A DNA stretch of 64,000 nt. Source: Flavobacteriales bacterium (lineage in GTDB: Bacteria > Bacteroidota > Bacteroidia > Flavobacteriales_G > Salibacteraceae). A model generated the notes under the pieces. It ran no database searches, was not told the DNA's origin, and saw nothing but the letters and a program-made list of their open reading frames with translations. The position numbers and the translations under genes are program-made. This document shows, in pieces, positions 27,918 to 37,615 of this stretch. The stretch is from the NCBI GenBank assembly GCA_003499525.1, contig DNTB01000041.1, forward strand, positions 1 through 64,000. The letters are read 5' to 3'. The number at the start of each line of letters is the position of its first letter. The stretch's first letter is position 1.

Positions 27918-28795
27918 AGCCCCGCTTTGGTAATTTTATGCAGAAGTGCTTCCCGGTTTGATGAACTCATTCCTGTTAAAGGCAATCGTACATTTTCAGC
28001 ACAAATACCGAGATACCTGAGGGCTGCTTTTACTCCTGCCGGATTGCCATCAACAAATAATAGTGGGATGATTTCACTTAGTTGAAAATGTATCTCTCTG
28101 GCTTCCATTAGGTTACCTGACACAAAGTCATCGTACATCTGAACAAATTCCTTTGGAAAGGCATTCGCAATAACTGAAATTACACCATCTGCACCAATTG
28201 AAAGCTGCGGTAAAACGAGGTTGTCATCCCCGGAGATAACATAAAATCCATCAGAGCTATACTTTAGGAGTTTTGTCATTTGATCAAGATTCCCACTTGC
28301 TTCCTTAACTCCGATGACCTTTTCACATGTATCGGATATAGTCAGTGTAGTTTCCGCTGTCAAATTTGAGCCAGTGCGTCCGGGAACATTATATAGAATA
28401 ATGGGAAGTTCAGAGCTTTTATCCAACATCTGATAGTGTTCAATAATACCTTGTTGATTGGGCTTGTTGTAGTAAGGGCTAACGGATAAAAAAGCCGAGA
28501 CCCCATCCATATCCCACTCTTTCATCTGATCTGCTACTTCAGAAGTATTATTACCCCCTACACCATAAATCACAGGGAGTCTGCCTTGATTCACATCCTG
28601 TACTGCTTTCAGTACTAATTTCTTTTCAGCATCAGACAAAGTAGCAGATTCACCTGTCGTGCCTTGCACAACCAGGTAATGAACCCCTCCGGAAATTACA
28701 TGATCAACAAGCTTTTCTAAAGCACCGAAATCTACTTTCTTTTCTTCATTAAACGGTGTGACGAGAGCCACTCCTACTCCACTTAGACTTTCCAT
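27914..28795 (-). CDS. dapA: 4-hydroxy-tetrahydrodipicolinate synthase
   Basis: A 293-residue TIM-barrel lyase condensing pyruvate with aspartate semialdehyde in lysine and meso-diaminopimelate synthesis. Schiff-base lysine K164 (VIGVKEASGN), Y135 (LYNVPGRTG), and the T46-T47 proton relay in GTTGES are in place. The first 16 codons overlap the end of the DUF6913-like gene by 47 bases, but GVGVALVTPF must lie near the N-terminus, so the start is correct. Its stop overlaps that of the convergent porin gene. Confidence 0.96.
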   Translation of the reverse strand: MESLSGVGVALVTPFNEEKKVDFGALEKLVDHVISGGVHYLVVQGTTGESATLSDAEKKLVLKAVQDVNQGRLPVIYGVGGNNTSEVADQMKEWDMDGVSAFLSVSPYYNKPNQQGIIEHYQMLDKSSELPIILYNVPGRTGSNLTAETTLTISDTCEKVIGVKEASGNLDQMTKLLKYSSDGFYVISGDDNLVLPQLSIGADGVISVIANAFPKEFVQMYDDFVSGNLMEAREIHFQLSEIIPLLFVDGNPAGVKAALRYLGICAENVRLPLTGMSSSNREALLHKITKAGL

Positions 28796-29336
28796 TTCCT
28801 TGTCCTATTTGGTTCACGTAATGTATCATTTGCCTGATTTGCTCCCAAAGATTTGATGACGGTTCCATTTGTATCATCAAATCAAGAAATTCCTCATTTT
28901 TCGGAGTATGCAAGCCCACTTTCAATCCAGCTGTTGATACCGCCAGGATATACCTTAATGGAAACACAGAAGCAATATTCAAATCGAATAGAATATCCAC
29001 TTTTTTCTCAAGAAACCACTTCACGATTTCGTGCTTAGGTACCCCCCAAATATCCAGGTCTTTCTTTAAGATCGTCTTGGACTTGTATGTCTCAAGAAAA
29101 TCCGGAAGCTCCTTCTGATCTACGTAAATAAGGGGCTCTACCGAAAATACACCCAAATCCTTTTTCAGGTAGGTCACAAACTCGAAGAGTAGGTTTGCGT
29201 CTTCGTGGTTTTTTACTCCAAATAGTATCCCGACTCGTTCGGCTTGAGCCATGCTCTTTACCCTGGGATTTCTGATAACCCTGGAAGAGTCTTTTCGCAA
29301 CCTTTGTTCAGCCCATTTTTCAGGTAACTGGATCAT
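28749..29336 (-). CDS. DUF6913-like conserved protein
   Basis: A 195-residue cytosolic protein. VGILFGVKNHEDANLLFEFV and KVDILFDLNI..FPLRYILAVSTAGLKVGLH match the pattern of a Bacteroidota family usually encoded beside ligA/dapA (DUF6913), of unknown function. Its ATG overlaps the ligA stop by four bases and its 3' end overlaps dapA by 47 bases, an unusually long overlap. A regulatory or structural link to cell-wall precursor synthesis is only suggested by the context. Confidence 0.75.
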   Translation of the reverse strand: MIQLPEKWAEQRLRKDSSRVIRNPRVKSMAQAERVGILFGVKNHEDANLLFEFVTYLKKDLGVFSVEPLIYVDQKELPDFLETYKSKTILKKDLDIWGVPKHEIVKWFLEKKVDILFDLNIASVFPLRYILAVSTAGLKVGLHTPKNEEFLDLMIQMEPSSNLWEQIRQMIHYVNQIGQGNGKSKWSRSGSRHTV

Positions 29337-31348
29337 AAACCTGCCATTTTGATAAATTCTTCTTCTGAAAGGAGCTCTATACCAAGCTTCTCAGCCTTTG
29401 CCAATTTGCTCGGCCCCACCTTTGATCCGGTTAATAGATAGTCTGTATTTCCCGAAACTGAAGCCACTACCTTCCCTCCATGTTTTGCTATAATCTCTTT
29501 AAGTTCATCTCGCTCAAACTTTTCAAAAACCCCTGAAACCACGAAAGTTTTGCTTTCGAGCACCTGTGATTCACTATTAACTCGTACTTCTACCTCAAAG
29601 TTTAAACCCTTGTTTTTGAGTGCCTTAATTCGTTCAACATTTTCTGATCTGGCAAAGTAGGAATTCAAACTTCTGGCAATGACGCTTCCAATTTCAGGGG
29701 TAGATTCCAACTCTTCGATGGACGCTCCCATTAACTGATCAATATTCTGAAATGCCTCAACTAACCTTTGTGCAACAACCTCTCCGACATGACGTATTCC
29801 CAAAGCAAAAAGCACTCGGGCAAAAGAAACGGATTTCGAGCTCTCGATACCCTGAAGCAACTTGTTGATCGATTTCTCCTTGAATCCATCCAGCCCCTGA
29901 AGCTTTGCATGCGTCAAATCATAAATGTCAGCAATATCTCTGATGAGTCCGAGTTCATAGAACCGCTCGACTTTTTCGTCACCCAAATTCTCAATGTTCA
30001 TGGCCTTCTTTGAAACGAAATGCTGAATCCGGCCTATCACCTGAGGCGGACATTCCACCTCATTCGGGCAGTAATGCACCGCTTCACCTTCCTTTCGAAT
30101 AAGATCAGTTCCACAATCAGGACAAGCATTGATATATTCAAAGGCCACAGAGGATTGAACCCGTTGTTCGATATTAACTCCTGTGACTTTTGGAATGATC
30201 TCCCCACCCTTTTCTACAATGACTAAATCTTTGGGTCTTAGATCAAGTTCCTCAATGTAATCGGCATTAAAAAGGGAAGCTCTCTTCACTGTCGTTCCGG
30301 CCAAAAGAACCGGTTCGAGCTCTGCAACTGGCGTGATTGCTCCTGTACGTCCCACCTGGAAAGTAATGCTGTTAAGCCTGGTCTCAGCTTGCTCAGCCTG
30401 ATATTTGTAGGCAATTGCCCATCTCGGAGATTTAGCAGTAGCGCCAATTTCCTGACGTAAACGTTCACTGTTTACTTTAATAACAATCCCATCAATATCG
30501 AAATCCAACTCAAATCTGGTTTGAGCCCAATAGTCTATGAATTCCATAATCTCATCAGTCGATCGACTCACCGATATCCTGTTTTCTGCTAAATCAGGAA
30601 CACGAAACCCCCACTCCCTGAGCATTTCAAATCTGGCCGAATGAGAATCAGGTAAATCTGTATTACCCAGCACATGATAAAACATACACTCCAGTTTGCG
30701 CTCTGCAACTACAGATGAATCCTGCATTTTAAGTGTGCCACTTGCTGTATTTCTTGGATTGGCATAAGGTGCTTCTCCCAATTCTCTCATCTTTTGGTTT
30801 AGACGTTCAAAAGCTCTTCGCGACAATATGATCTCTCCCCGGATTTCTAAAACTGATGGATGATTCTCGCCCTGTAATTTCAAAGGTAATGACCTGATGG
30901 TACGAACATTAGCCGAGACATCATCACCCTCAACTCCATTGCCACGAGTTACGGCTCTACTGAATACGCCACCTTCATAAATAATGCTGATGGCAACACC
31001 ATCGTACTTCAATTCAGAAGTGAACTCGGGAAATACCCCAGTCTGCTTCTCTATACGAGCGATAAACTCATCTATCTCCTCCCGGGAGTAGGAATTGGAA
31101 AGAGATTGCATGGGTATTCGGTGGAGAACGGTCCTGAAGGAACGAATTACCTCTCCTCCCACTCTTTGTGTCGGCGAATTGGAGTCCCGGTATTGTGGAT
31201 ATTCTTTCTCAAGGTTTTCCAACTCCTTCATGAGTTCATCAAACTCCCTATCGGAAATGATAGGCGCGTCAGCCACATAGTACAAATAGTTATGATGGTC
31301 GAGTTCCTTTTCTAACGCTCTAATTCGCTTTTGAATTTGCTCACTCAT
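29333..31348 (-). CDS. ligA: NAD-dependent DNA ligase
   Basis: A 671-residue LigA sealing nicks using NAD+. Domains in order: Ia (HNYLYYVADAPIISDREFDEL), adenylation domain with K114-Y-D116-G motif, OB fold, four-cysteine zinc finger (CPDCGTDL ... HYCPN..CPPQ, about residues 405-430), helix-hairpin-helix region, and a C-terminal BRCT domain (SKTFVVSGVFEKFERDEL to the end). Length and motifs are standard. It overlaps the DUF6913-like gene by ATGA. Confidence 0.97.
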   Translation of the reverse strand: MSEQIQKRIRALEKELDHHNYLYYVADAPIISDREFDELMKELENLEKEYPQYRDSNSPTQRVGGEVIRSFRTVLHRIPMQSLSNSYSREEIDEFIARIEKQTGVFPEFTSELKYDGVAISIIYEGGVFSRAVTRGNGVEGDDVSANVRTIRSLPLKLQGENHPSVLEIRGEIILSRRAFERLNQKMRELGEAPYANPRNTASGTLKMQDSSVVAERKLECMFYHVLGNTDLPDSHSARFEMLREWGFRVPDLAENRISVSRSTDEIMEFIDYWAQTRFELDFDIDGIVIKVNSERLRQEIGATAKSPRWAIAYKYQAEQAETRLNSITFQVGRTGAITPVAELEPVLLAGTTVKRASLFNADYIEELDLRPKDLVIVEKGGEIIPKVTGVNIEQRVQSSVAFEYINACPDCGTDLIRKEGEAVHYCPNEVECPPQVIGRIQHFVSKKAMNIENLGDEKVERFYELGLIRDIADIYDLTHAKLQGLDGFKEKSINKLLQGIESSKSVSFARVLFALGIRHVGEVVAQRLVEAFQNIDQLMGASIEELESTPEIGSVIARSLNSYFARSENVERIKALKNKGLNFEVEVRVNSESQVLESKTFVVSGVFEKFERDELKEIIAKHGGKVVASVSGNTDYLLTGSKVGPSKLAKAEKLGIELLSEEEFIKMAGL

Positions 31349-31419
31349 TAGACAACCTTACTTTCTTTGAAAGAATTACAAAATAGAGAAACAAATCTGT
31401 TCGATTCAGTGACTTCTGA

Positions 31420-32295
31420 TTAATTTTTAACAGCTCTAACAAAGCGATTCTTGCCCCTAAAATCAACATAAACTTCAACAGAGCTATACCCCATTTTTTG
31501 CAACATTTCTGCTACTTCCTTAGCATGATTCTCATGACATTCAAAATAAAGCCTACCCTTATCAGATAATACTTCCAAGCTCCCTATGCCAATTTGCTCA
31601 AAGAAAATGAGGGGTTGCTCATTTGGTGCAAATAAAGCAATATGTGGCTCATTATCAATTACTTGCTTTTGAAGTACATTCTTCTCTTGTTCCAATATAT
31701 AGGGTGGATTACTCACCACGATTTCGGTATGATGTAAGCCAATTGTCCAATCTTTGATTAACACATTCCGTCGAATAAGATCTATTTCAAACCCGGTATT
31801 CTTTGCATTGAAAGAAGCTACTTCAATAGCGCCCATACTTTCATCAATGGCACTAACTATAGCTTCAGGAAACTTCTTCTTTAATGCAAGTGCAATACAC
31901 CCTGAGCCGGTTCCTACATCTAGTATCCGAGCCGGTCTATTTAGCTCATGAGTAGTAATCAAATTGACAAGTTCTTCGGTTTCAGGCCTCGGTATAAGTA
32001 CTCGGTGATCGACTTTTAATCGTAGGCCGTCAAAATCCGTCCAACCAAGAATGTATTGGATAGGTATTCCACTATTTAATTTGCGGATTATCCGATGTAC
32101 TATGAGCAAGTCACTTTCAGATAACTTAAGATCTGGATTGACATAAAAGTGTTCCTTACTTATGTTGAATTCATATTCAAGGAGCATAAAAAACAGGTGG
32201 TCCTTTTCCTGTAACGAATACTCCGGTCCCACACTAAGTCTAAATCCAGAGCGCAAAGAGTTAAAAGTATTGACACCCGAGTTTAAGAATGGCAT
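31420..32295 (-). CDS. prmC: release factor glutamine methyltransferase PrmC
   Basis: A 291-residue SAM methyltransferase that methylates the Gln of the GGQ motif in peptide-chain release factors. SAM site ILDVGTGSGCIALAL, substrate motif VVSNPPYI, and an N-terminal helical domain ending GIPIQYILGWTDF. I place the start at ATG 32295; the frame also has an ATG at 32313, but those six extra residues are not typical. It is divergent from ribD. Confidence 0.93.
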   Translation of the reverse strand: MPFLNSGVNTFNSLRSGFRLSVGPEYSLQEKDHLFFMLLEYEFNISKEHFYVNPDLKLSESDLLIVHRIIRKLNSGIPIQYILGWTDFDGLRLKVDHRVLIPRPETEELVNLITTHELNRPARILDVGTGSGCIALALKKKFPEAIVSAIDESMGAIEVASFNAKNTGFEIDLIRRNVLIKDWTIGLHHTEIVVSNPPYILEQEKNVLQKQVIDNEPHIALFAPNEQPLIFFEQIGIGSLEVLSDKGRLYFECHENHAKEVAEMLQKMGYSSVEVYVDFRGKNRFVRAVKN

Positions 32296-32308
32296 TGGGC
32301 AAATGTGA

Positions 32309-32316
32309 TACATTTG
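32309..32316 (+). promoter_or_regulatory. putative -7 element TACATTTG for ribD
   Basis: Exact match to TAnnTTTG, nine bases before the ATG at 32325, in the short prmC/ribD divergent region. If used, the upstream ATG at 32289 cannot be the ribD start. Confidence 0.4.
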
Positions 32317-32324
32317 AGCAGATC

Positions 32325-33380
32325 ATGAATTGTCGGGGCGATATTAGTAATGACGGGCAATATATGAGGCGTTGCCTCGAACTGGCAAGCCTGGGTCACA
32401 GCACCGTTTCTCCAAACCCGCAAGTGGGATGCGTCTTAGTTCATAACGACCGCATCATCGGTGAAGGTTTTCACATGAAGGCTGGCGAGCCTCATGCTGA
32501 AGTCTTAGCGATAGATTCCGTAAAAGACCACAGCCTATTAAAAGAGTGTTCCTTATATGTTAACCTGGAGCCCTGCAATCATACCGGGAAAACCCCACCC
32601 TGTACAGAATTAATTCTTGAGAAATCGATACCTCGTGTGGTAATCGGTTGTATTGACTCACATTCAAAAGTTTGTGGGTCTGGTTTCACTAAATTGAGAG
32701 AAAACGGAGTGAAAGTTGTTGTTGGCGTACTGGAAAAAGAGTCAAAAGAAATCAATAAAAAATTCCTGACCTACCATGAAAAAAAGAGGTCATACATTCT
32801 TTTAAAATGGGCTGAATCGGCTGACGGATATTTAGATAAGCATAGACATCAAAATGAACCACCTGAGAAAATAAGTTCAACTATCACTGACATTTACACT
32901 CATAAAATGCGCACCGAATACGACGCAATTTTAGTAGGATATAACACGGTTAAAAAGGATAACCCCTCTCTTACGACACGCAGATTTCCCGGGAAGAATC
33001 CACTTCGAATCATTCTCGACCCGGAATCGGAATTGACCTCTGAATTGAAGGTCCTATCTGATGATCTTCCTACCGTAGTGTTCACAAAAAGAGTTGAAAA
33101 AGAAGAGCAAAAGGTTGAGCACATAGCAGTAGGCGAAGATTTCGCTATTCCACGAATTCTCGATCATCTTTACCAAAGGGAAATCCAAAGCTTAATTGTG
33201 GAAGGTGGAGCAAAAACACTTCAGGATTTTATCAATCTCGAAATGTGGGATGAAGCGCTCATCATAAGGGGTTTTAAAAACCTGAGTGCCGGTGTAAAAG
33301 CTCCTCAGATCAGCTCAAAAACACAAGCCTCTCTTGTTTTAGGCACTGACCAAATCTGTAAACTCACTAACAATGAATAA
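32325..33380 (+). CDS. ribD: bifunctional riboflavin biosynthesis deaminase/reductase RibD
   Basis: A 351-residue bifunctional enzyme: N-terminal zinc deaminase (NPQVGCVLV; zinc ligands in PHAEVLA and EPCNHTGKTPPC) and C-terminal DHFR-like NADPH reductase (ILLKWAESADGYL; VGYNTVKKDNPSLTTR; IVEGGAKTLQDF). It converts the GTP-derived pyrimidine to 5-amino-6-ribitylamino-uracil. The start is uncertain between ATG 32325 and 32364; the frame also opens at 32289, but a -7 promoter element at 32309 argues against that. The 3' end overlaps the TPR gene by eight bases. Confidence 0.93.
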   Translation: MNCRGDISNDGQYMRRCLELASLGHSTVSPNPQVGCVLVHNDRIIGEGFHMKAGEPHAEVLAIDSVKDHSLLKECSLYVNLEPCNHTGKTPPCTELILEKSIPRVVIGCIDSHSKVCGSGFTKLRENGVKVVVGVLEKESKEINKKFLTYHEKKRSYILLKWAESADGYLDKHRHQNEPPEKISSTITDIYTHKMRTEYDAILVGYNTVKKDNPSLTTRRFPGKNPLRIILDPESELTSELKVLSDDLPTVVFTKRVEKEEQKVEHIAVGEDFAIPRILDHLYQREIQSLIVEGGAKTLQDFINLEMWDEALIIRGFKNLSAGVKAPQISSKTQASLVLGTDQICKLTNNE

Positions 33381-34779
33381 GACATTATTAATCGCTTTCG
33401 GGTTTATTTCATTCAGCCTTACGGCTCAATTACCTCAGGATTCACTTCAGATTGAAGAGGCTTTTGAGTATACAAGTCATTCGCAAAACTTTCTTACCTC
33501 TGACAGTCTAATCGAATTAGGCAAACATATCACTTCAGTTTCTTTGGAGTTAGACTACCAACGCGGAATTGGAATCGGGTATTTCATGCAAGGAGCCGCC
33601 GAAATGCAAAGCTCTAATTATGAAAATGCTGTAAACCTGTATCACAAAGCACTAAGTTATTTCAATATAGCCCGTGCCAATGAAGAACAGGCTAAAACCA
33701 AAAATAATATTGGCATTATTTATCGAAGATTAGGCGCTTATAGTTTGGCACTTAATGAATTGTATGAGGCTCTGGATATTATTGGTACGTCCGATGATGA
33801 CAACAAGAATAATGTTTATCTGAACATTGCCAATATTCTTTCGATACAGAGGGAATTCGACCAAGCTGAAGAAATCTACAACAAGGCATTGAAATCATTC
33901 ATTTTGCACCGCAACTACTATGGTCAGGGAGTAGTTTATGGGAACCTGGCCGCTATTGAATTCGAAAGGAGAGACTTCAAGAAAGCGATACAATATCAGA
34001 AGCAATCGCTTAAAATACTGGAGGATAAAACCTATTCAAAACTCGAAATAGCCGATGCATACAACAAGTTGGCCTCATTCTACATCGGGAAACATGATTA
34101 TGAAAAGGCCAAACCATTTCTTTATAAGTCCTTATCACAATATGAGGAGATCGGTTCGTCATCGGGAATGGCTAAGGCAATGAATAATATGGCTACCATA
34201 AAACTCATGGAGGGAAACCTCAACGGCGCCACAACCGATGCCCAAAAAGCGCTGAGTTTTGCACAGGCATCCGGTGAACCCAGCAGAATTTCATATTCAC
34301 TGGAAGTCCTTTATCGAATAAAAGAGAAAAACGGTCAGTACGATAGTGCCCTATTCTATCATCGGAAATTCGCACATATGAAAGATACCATAATGACCCA
34401 GGAGAAAGCGGCTGAACTGAACCGTTTGCATACACTTTATCAGTTGAGAAGTGCTAACCAACACGAAAACCAAACTGAAAGTCCCCGCGGAAATATCTCT
34501 TTGCTAACTTACGTGTTTGCTGTGCTTTTCATATTCATTGCCAGCCTCATGGTCATAATTCTTATTGCTTTAAAAATTATCGATCCCGTTCCCTGGGTTG
34601 CAGACCTTTTATCTTTCATCTCTAGCTTGTCTCTTTTGCTTTTGGGAGTACTGGGGATTTTTGAACTTTATCTTTACAACTCACTGGACAACATAGTGCT
34701 TCAACTAGCTGCGTTATTTGCATTGTTGTTTATAAGCTTTTTGTTTTGGAAGGGAGTCCGACGGTTCATCAAGAACTAA
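33373..34779 (+). CDS. TPR repeat protein with C-terminal membrane helices
   Basis: A 468-residue protein with a signal peptide (TLLIAFGFISFSLTAQ), about seven tetratricopeptide repeats (residues 60-330: YENAVNLYHKALSYF, YSLALNELYEALDI, FDQAEEIYNKALKSF and so on), a short linker and three C-terminal membrane helices (380-400, 413-432, 440-460). The layout is that of the periplasmic TPR sensor part of Bacteroidota kinases and regulators, but it ends after the membrane part with no kinase or DNA-binding domain. Its role is unknown. It sits between ribD and yigZ in one transcript. Confidence 0.72.
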   Translation: MNKTLLIAFGFISFSLTAQLPQDSLQIEEAFEYTSHSQNFLTSDSLIELGKHITSVSLELDYQRGIGIGYFMQGAAEMQSSNYENAVNLYHKALSYFNIARANEEQAKTKNNIGIIYRRLGAYSLALNELYEALDIIGTSDDDNKNNVYLNIANILSIQREFDQAEEIYNKALKSFILHRNYYGQGVVYGNLAAIEFERRDFKKAIQYQKQSLKILEDKTYSKLEIADAYNKLASFYIGKHDYEKAKPFLYKSLSQYEEIGSSSGMAKAMNNMATIKLMEGNLNGATTDAQKALSFAQASGEPSRISYSLEVLYRIKEKNGQYDSALFYHRKFAHMKDTIMTQEKAAELNRLHTLYQLRSANQHENQTESPRGNISLLTYVFAVLFIFIASLMVIILIALKIIDPVPWVADLLSFISSLSLLLLGVLGIFELYLYNSLDNIVLQLAALFALLFISFLFWKGVRRFIKN

Positions 34780-34784
34780 CTATA

Positions 34785-35381
34785 ATGAAATCTGTATTCA
34801 ATACACTAAAGTCGACCTCGGCTGCACATGTTGCCAGAAAGGGGAGCAAGCACCATGCATATGCATACCCCATTCAGAATAAAAAGGAGGTGCTAAACCT
34901 TATCGATCTGCTTAGAAAAGAACACCCAAAAGCAAATCACATATGTTATGCTTTTATTCTTCGCTCGAATTCAATTGAAGAATATGCTACAGATGATGGG
35001 GAACCAAAACATTCTGCCGGTTCTCCCATATTGGCACAAATCAAATCACGAGAACTACAAAATGTTCTGGTAGCGGTGGTCAGATACTTCGGTGGCACCA
35101 AACTGGGTATATCAGGTCTTATAGAAGCTTACGGCACGGCTGCGAGAGAGGCTCTTGAAGCTGCCAAAATAGAAACGATTAAAGAGAAAGTTACACTTAA
35201 ACTCCATTTGCCGTATGAAAGCGAGAAAACCATAAAAACCTTGATTTCAAGAGAAGAAGCGATAATTATTCAATCGGAATATAGTGACACTATCTACTTG
35301 CATATAGCGATTGAAAAAGATAAATTCGATAACTTTAATTACGCACTTAGCAACAATAATCTTAGACATTATGTTGTCTAA
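34785..35381 (+). CDS. YigZ/IMPACT family protein
   Basis: A 198-residue protein of the YigZ/IMPACT family. Blocks SKHHAYAYPIQNKKEV, DDGEPKHSAGSPIL and VVRYFGGTKLGISGLIEAYGTAA are diagnostic. The eukaryotic homologue modulates translation via GCN1; the bacterial role is undefined. I use ATG 34785, five bases after the TPR gene stop, rather than the upstream extension at 34746 that overlaps the TPR gene and adds 13 non-family residues. Confidence 0.92.
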   Translation: MKSVFNTLKSTSAAHVARKGSKHHAYAYPIQNKKEVLNLIDLLRKEHPKANHICYAFILRSNSIEEYATDDGEPKHSAGSPILAQIKSRELQNVLVAVVRYFGGTKLGISGLIEAYGTAAREALEAAKIETIKEKVTLKLHLPYESEKTIKTLISREEAIIIQSEYSDTIYLHIAIEKDKFDNFNYALSNNNLRHYVV

Positions 35382-35388
35382 TAACCAT

Positions 35389-37206
35389 ATGTTTATCAGG
35401 GCTTTAGCCATAGCATTCATGCTTATTGCCAACGGTGCTATCACCTATGGTCAACCTGATCTCACCTTAGGGAATACTGCCAGCTACACCAAAATAGACT
35501 GGGATCCCACAGTTGCCAGAACCATGCAAGACCCGGGAAAACCCATCATTGACCAATTCCTTCGTGAAGGGGGCTACGTGAATTTAGATGCTGAGCTAGT
35601 AGATATAAAGAGAAGTAAAGCTTCCACCATCTACTGTTACCAGTTTTTTTATGCTGGTATTCCGATTCATCACATGGAAGCAAAAATTAAAGTCTCTGAT
35701 AAATCTTCAGACGCTCGAATTGGTCTGTCCATGCTACCTATAGAAATAAGCGATGAAAAACATGGAATTCAAAGCAGAGATTTAGAATCCTACTTTCCTG
35801 AGGCAGTGTATTCAACACCAATCTATTATCTCGAAGGAAGCAAACTATTACCTGGTTATAGAATAAAGGTTAAAAGGGGGAATCCTTACTTTACGGTAGA
35901 GATTTTTGATCTTGAGTTAAATAAATTGTCCAGCGAAGATTTGGTTTCCTTTTACCATTCCGTACAACTCACCGATACCACTGTAAAAGGTTATGTTTTC
36001 ATGCCAGACCCAGTTACCTCAGCAAATACCGTCTATGGAGGAAATTTTGTTGACAACTCGGATCAGACAAATCCTTTTTTAGACAATGAAAGGGTATTGG
36101 TGGATATTGAAGTTACAGACAATGCAGGCACGTTGGAGCTGGAAAACCAATGGGTAAAGATTGTCGATATGGGCCCTCCTGCTCTACCCCCTGCAACCTC
36201 AACCGGCGATTTCCTGTATGATCGCTCTCAATCCGGATTCGAAGATGTAAACACCCTTTACCATATTTCAAACTTTCAGGCTTTTTTAATCGGAATAGGA
36301 TACTCCAATATAACAGGCGGACCGGTTAATTTTGATCCACATGGTGACTTAAATGATAACAGCTACTTTCTACCTGGAAGTGGCATTTTTTTAGGCATTG
36401 GCGGAGTGGACGATGCGGAAGATGCCGATGTCATTATTCATGAATACGGCCATGCCGTATCAAATAGCATAGCGGGAACAAATAGTGGAATGGAAAGACA
36501 ATCTCTTGATGAGGGGTTTGGCGATTATTTAGCAGCAAGTTATTCCAATGCAATCACAAGTTACAGGGCAACTGACATTTTTACCTGGGATGGGCATAAC
36601 GTTTTCTGGAGCGGCCGTTCGGCCAGTGTTCAAAGAACTTATGATCAGATTTCACCTTTTGATATTTATTACAACGGAGAAATATGGAGCTCTGCCCTCT
36701 TTGCGTTTGAAACGTACAATGGTCGAGCCATCGCGACAGATATACTACTGGAGTCCATGTACAGTTATTTACCTGGGATGAATATGAAGCAAGCCGCTGA
36801 TTTAATGATAGATGCAGACACTACTTTATATGGTGGTGCAAGTTATCCTTACTTGTGTTACATCATGAAGGATTATTCATTTGTGGACACCTGCACTGTA
36901 CCCCGGCCATCAGGGCTTCCTGTTCTTGTTATACCGGAATCGCCGAAAGAAAAGGTCGAAAGTACTTTTGAGTTGCTGAATAGCGATCAATTCGGAAATG
37001 AAAGCATTACCGTCAATTTCACAGCAGTTGATGAAGGTGCATTCGAAGTAAACCTCTATAATACCCTGGGTCAACAACTTAACACCCTGAGGTCTTCAAA
37101 CCAATCTGTGCTAATCTCTCCTGAAAATCTTGAGCGAGGTATTTATTTCATTGAAGTAATCCATAAAGGAGAGAAAAAGGTTACTTTCAAAGTCATCCGA
37201 CAATAG
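35389..37206 (+). CDS. secreted zinc metalloprotease with T9SS sorting domain
   Basis: A 605-residue extracellular protease of the thermolysin/fungalysin-like clan. Start at ATG 35389 gives a signal peptide (ALAIAFMLIANGAITYGQ). A propeptide-like region precedes the catalytic domain with H351-E-Y-G-H355 and third ligand E375 in LDEGFGDY. The C-terminal part (LYNTLGQQLNTLR to KVTFKVIRQ) is a type A T9SS sorting domain. It begins eight bases after yigZ. It probably degrades extracellular protein for nutrition. Its stop is one base from the convergent thioesterase stop. Confidence 0.88.
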   Translation: MFIRALAIAFMLIANGAITYGQPDLTLGNTASYTKIDWDPTVARTMQDPGKPIIDQFLREGGYVNLDAELVDIKRSKASTIYCYQFFYAGIPIHHMEAKIKVSDKSSDARIGLSMLPIEISDEKHGIQSRDLESYFPEAVYSTPIYYLEGSKLLPGYRIKVKRGNPYFTVEIFDLELNKLSSEDLVSFYHSVQLTDTTVKGYVFMPDPVTSANTVYGGNFVDNSDQTNPFLDNERVLVDIEVTDNAGTLELENQWVKIVDMGPPALPPATSTGDFLYDRSQSGFEDVNTLYHISNFQAFLIGIGYSNITGGPVNFDPHGDLNDNSYFLPGSGIFLGIGGVDDAEDADVIIHEYGHAVSNSIAGTNSGMERQSLDEGFGDYLAASYSNAITSYRATDIFTWDGHNVFWSGRSASVQRTYDQISPFDIYYNGEIWSSALFAFETYNGRAIATDILLESMYSYLPGMNMKQAADLMIDADTTLYGGASYPYLCYIMKDYSFVDTCTVPRPSGLPVLVIPESPKEKVESTFELLNSDQFGNESITVNFTAVDEGAFEVNLYNTLGQQLNTLRSSNQSVLISPENLERGIYFIEVIHKGEKKVTFKVIRQ

Positions 37207-37207
37207 C

Positions 37208-37615
37208 CTATTCGCCAAAGATCAGCTTTCTGAAAAAAACCGGAATCCGCGTAGGTTTACCGTTTTCTTTTGAAACCATGACCAAAGTAGTTTGAGCTTC
37301 ATTCAACTGAATTCCATCCTGATTGAAAGTTTTGTAACCGAACACCAACCTACTGGCTTTAACTTCTGTCAATTTTACCTCAACTGTTATAACATCATCA
37401 TAGAAAGCCGGTTTGTAAAATTTGACATTATACGAATACACCGGAAGTAGAAAACCACGTTCTTCTAATTCTTTATAGCTCAATCCAGCTTTTCTTAAAA
37501 ATTCCACTCGGGCAACTTCAAAAAACTCTGCGTAGTGCCCGTAATAGGCATATCCCATCCTATCAGTTTCTCCATATCGAATTCTAAAAAATTCTGTGTG
37601 TGTTTTTTGATACAT
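37208..37615 (-). CDS. acyl-CoA thioesterase, YbgC-like hotdog fold
   Basis: A 135-residue single hotdog-fold thioesterase of the 4-hydroxybenzoyl-CoA thioesterase/YbgC type. The active-site aspartate is D18 in RYGETDRMGYAYYGHY; the central helix is FFEVARVEFLRKAG. The substrate class is short or medium acyl-CoA by family; the exact one is unknown. It is divergent from dnaA, from which a 336-base intergenic region separates it. Confidence 0.9.
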   Translation of the reverse strand: MYQKTHTEFFRIRYGETDRMGYAYYGHYAEFFEVARVEFLRKAGLSYKELEERGFLLPVYSYNVKFYKPAFYDDVITVEVKLTEVKASRLVFGYKTFNQDGIQLNEAQTTLVMVSKENGKPTRIPVFFRKLIFGE

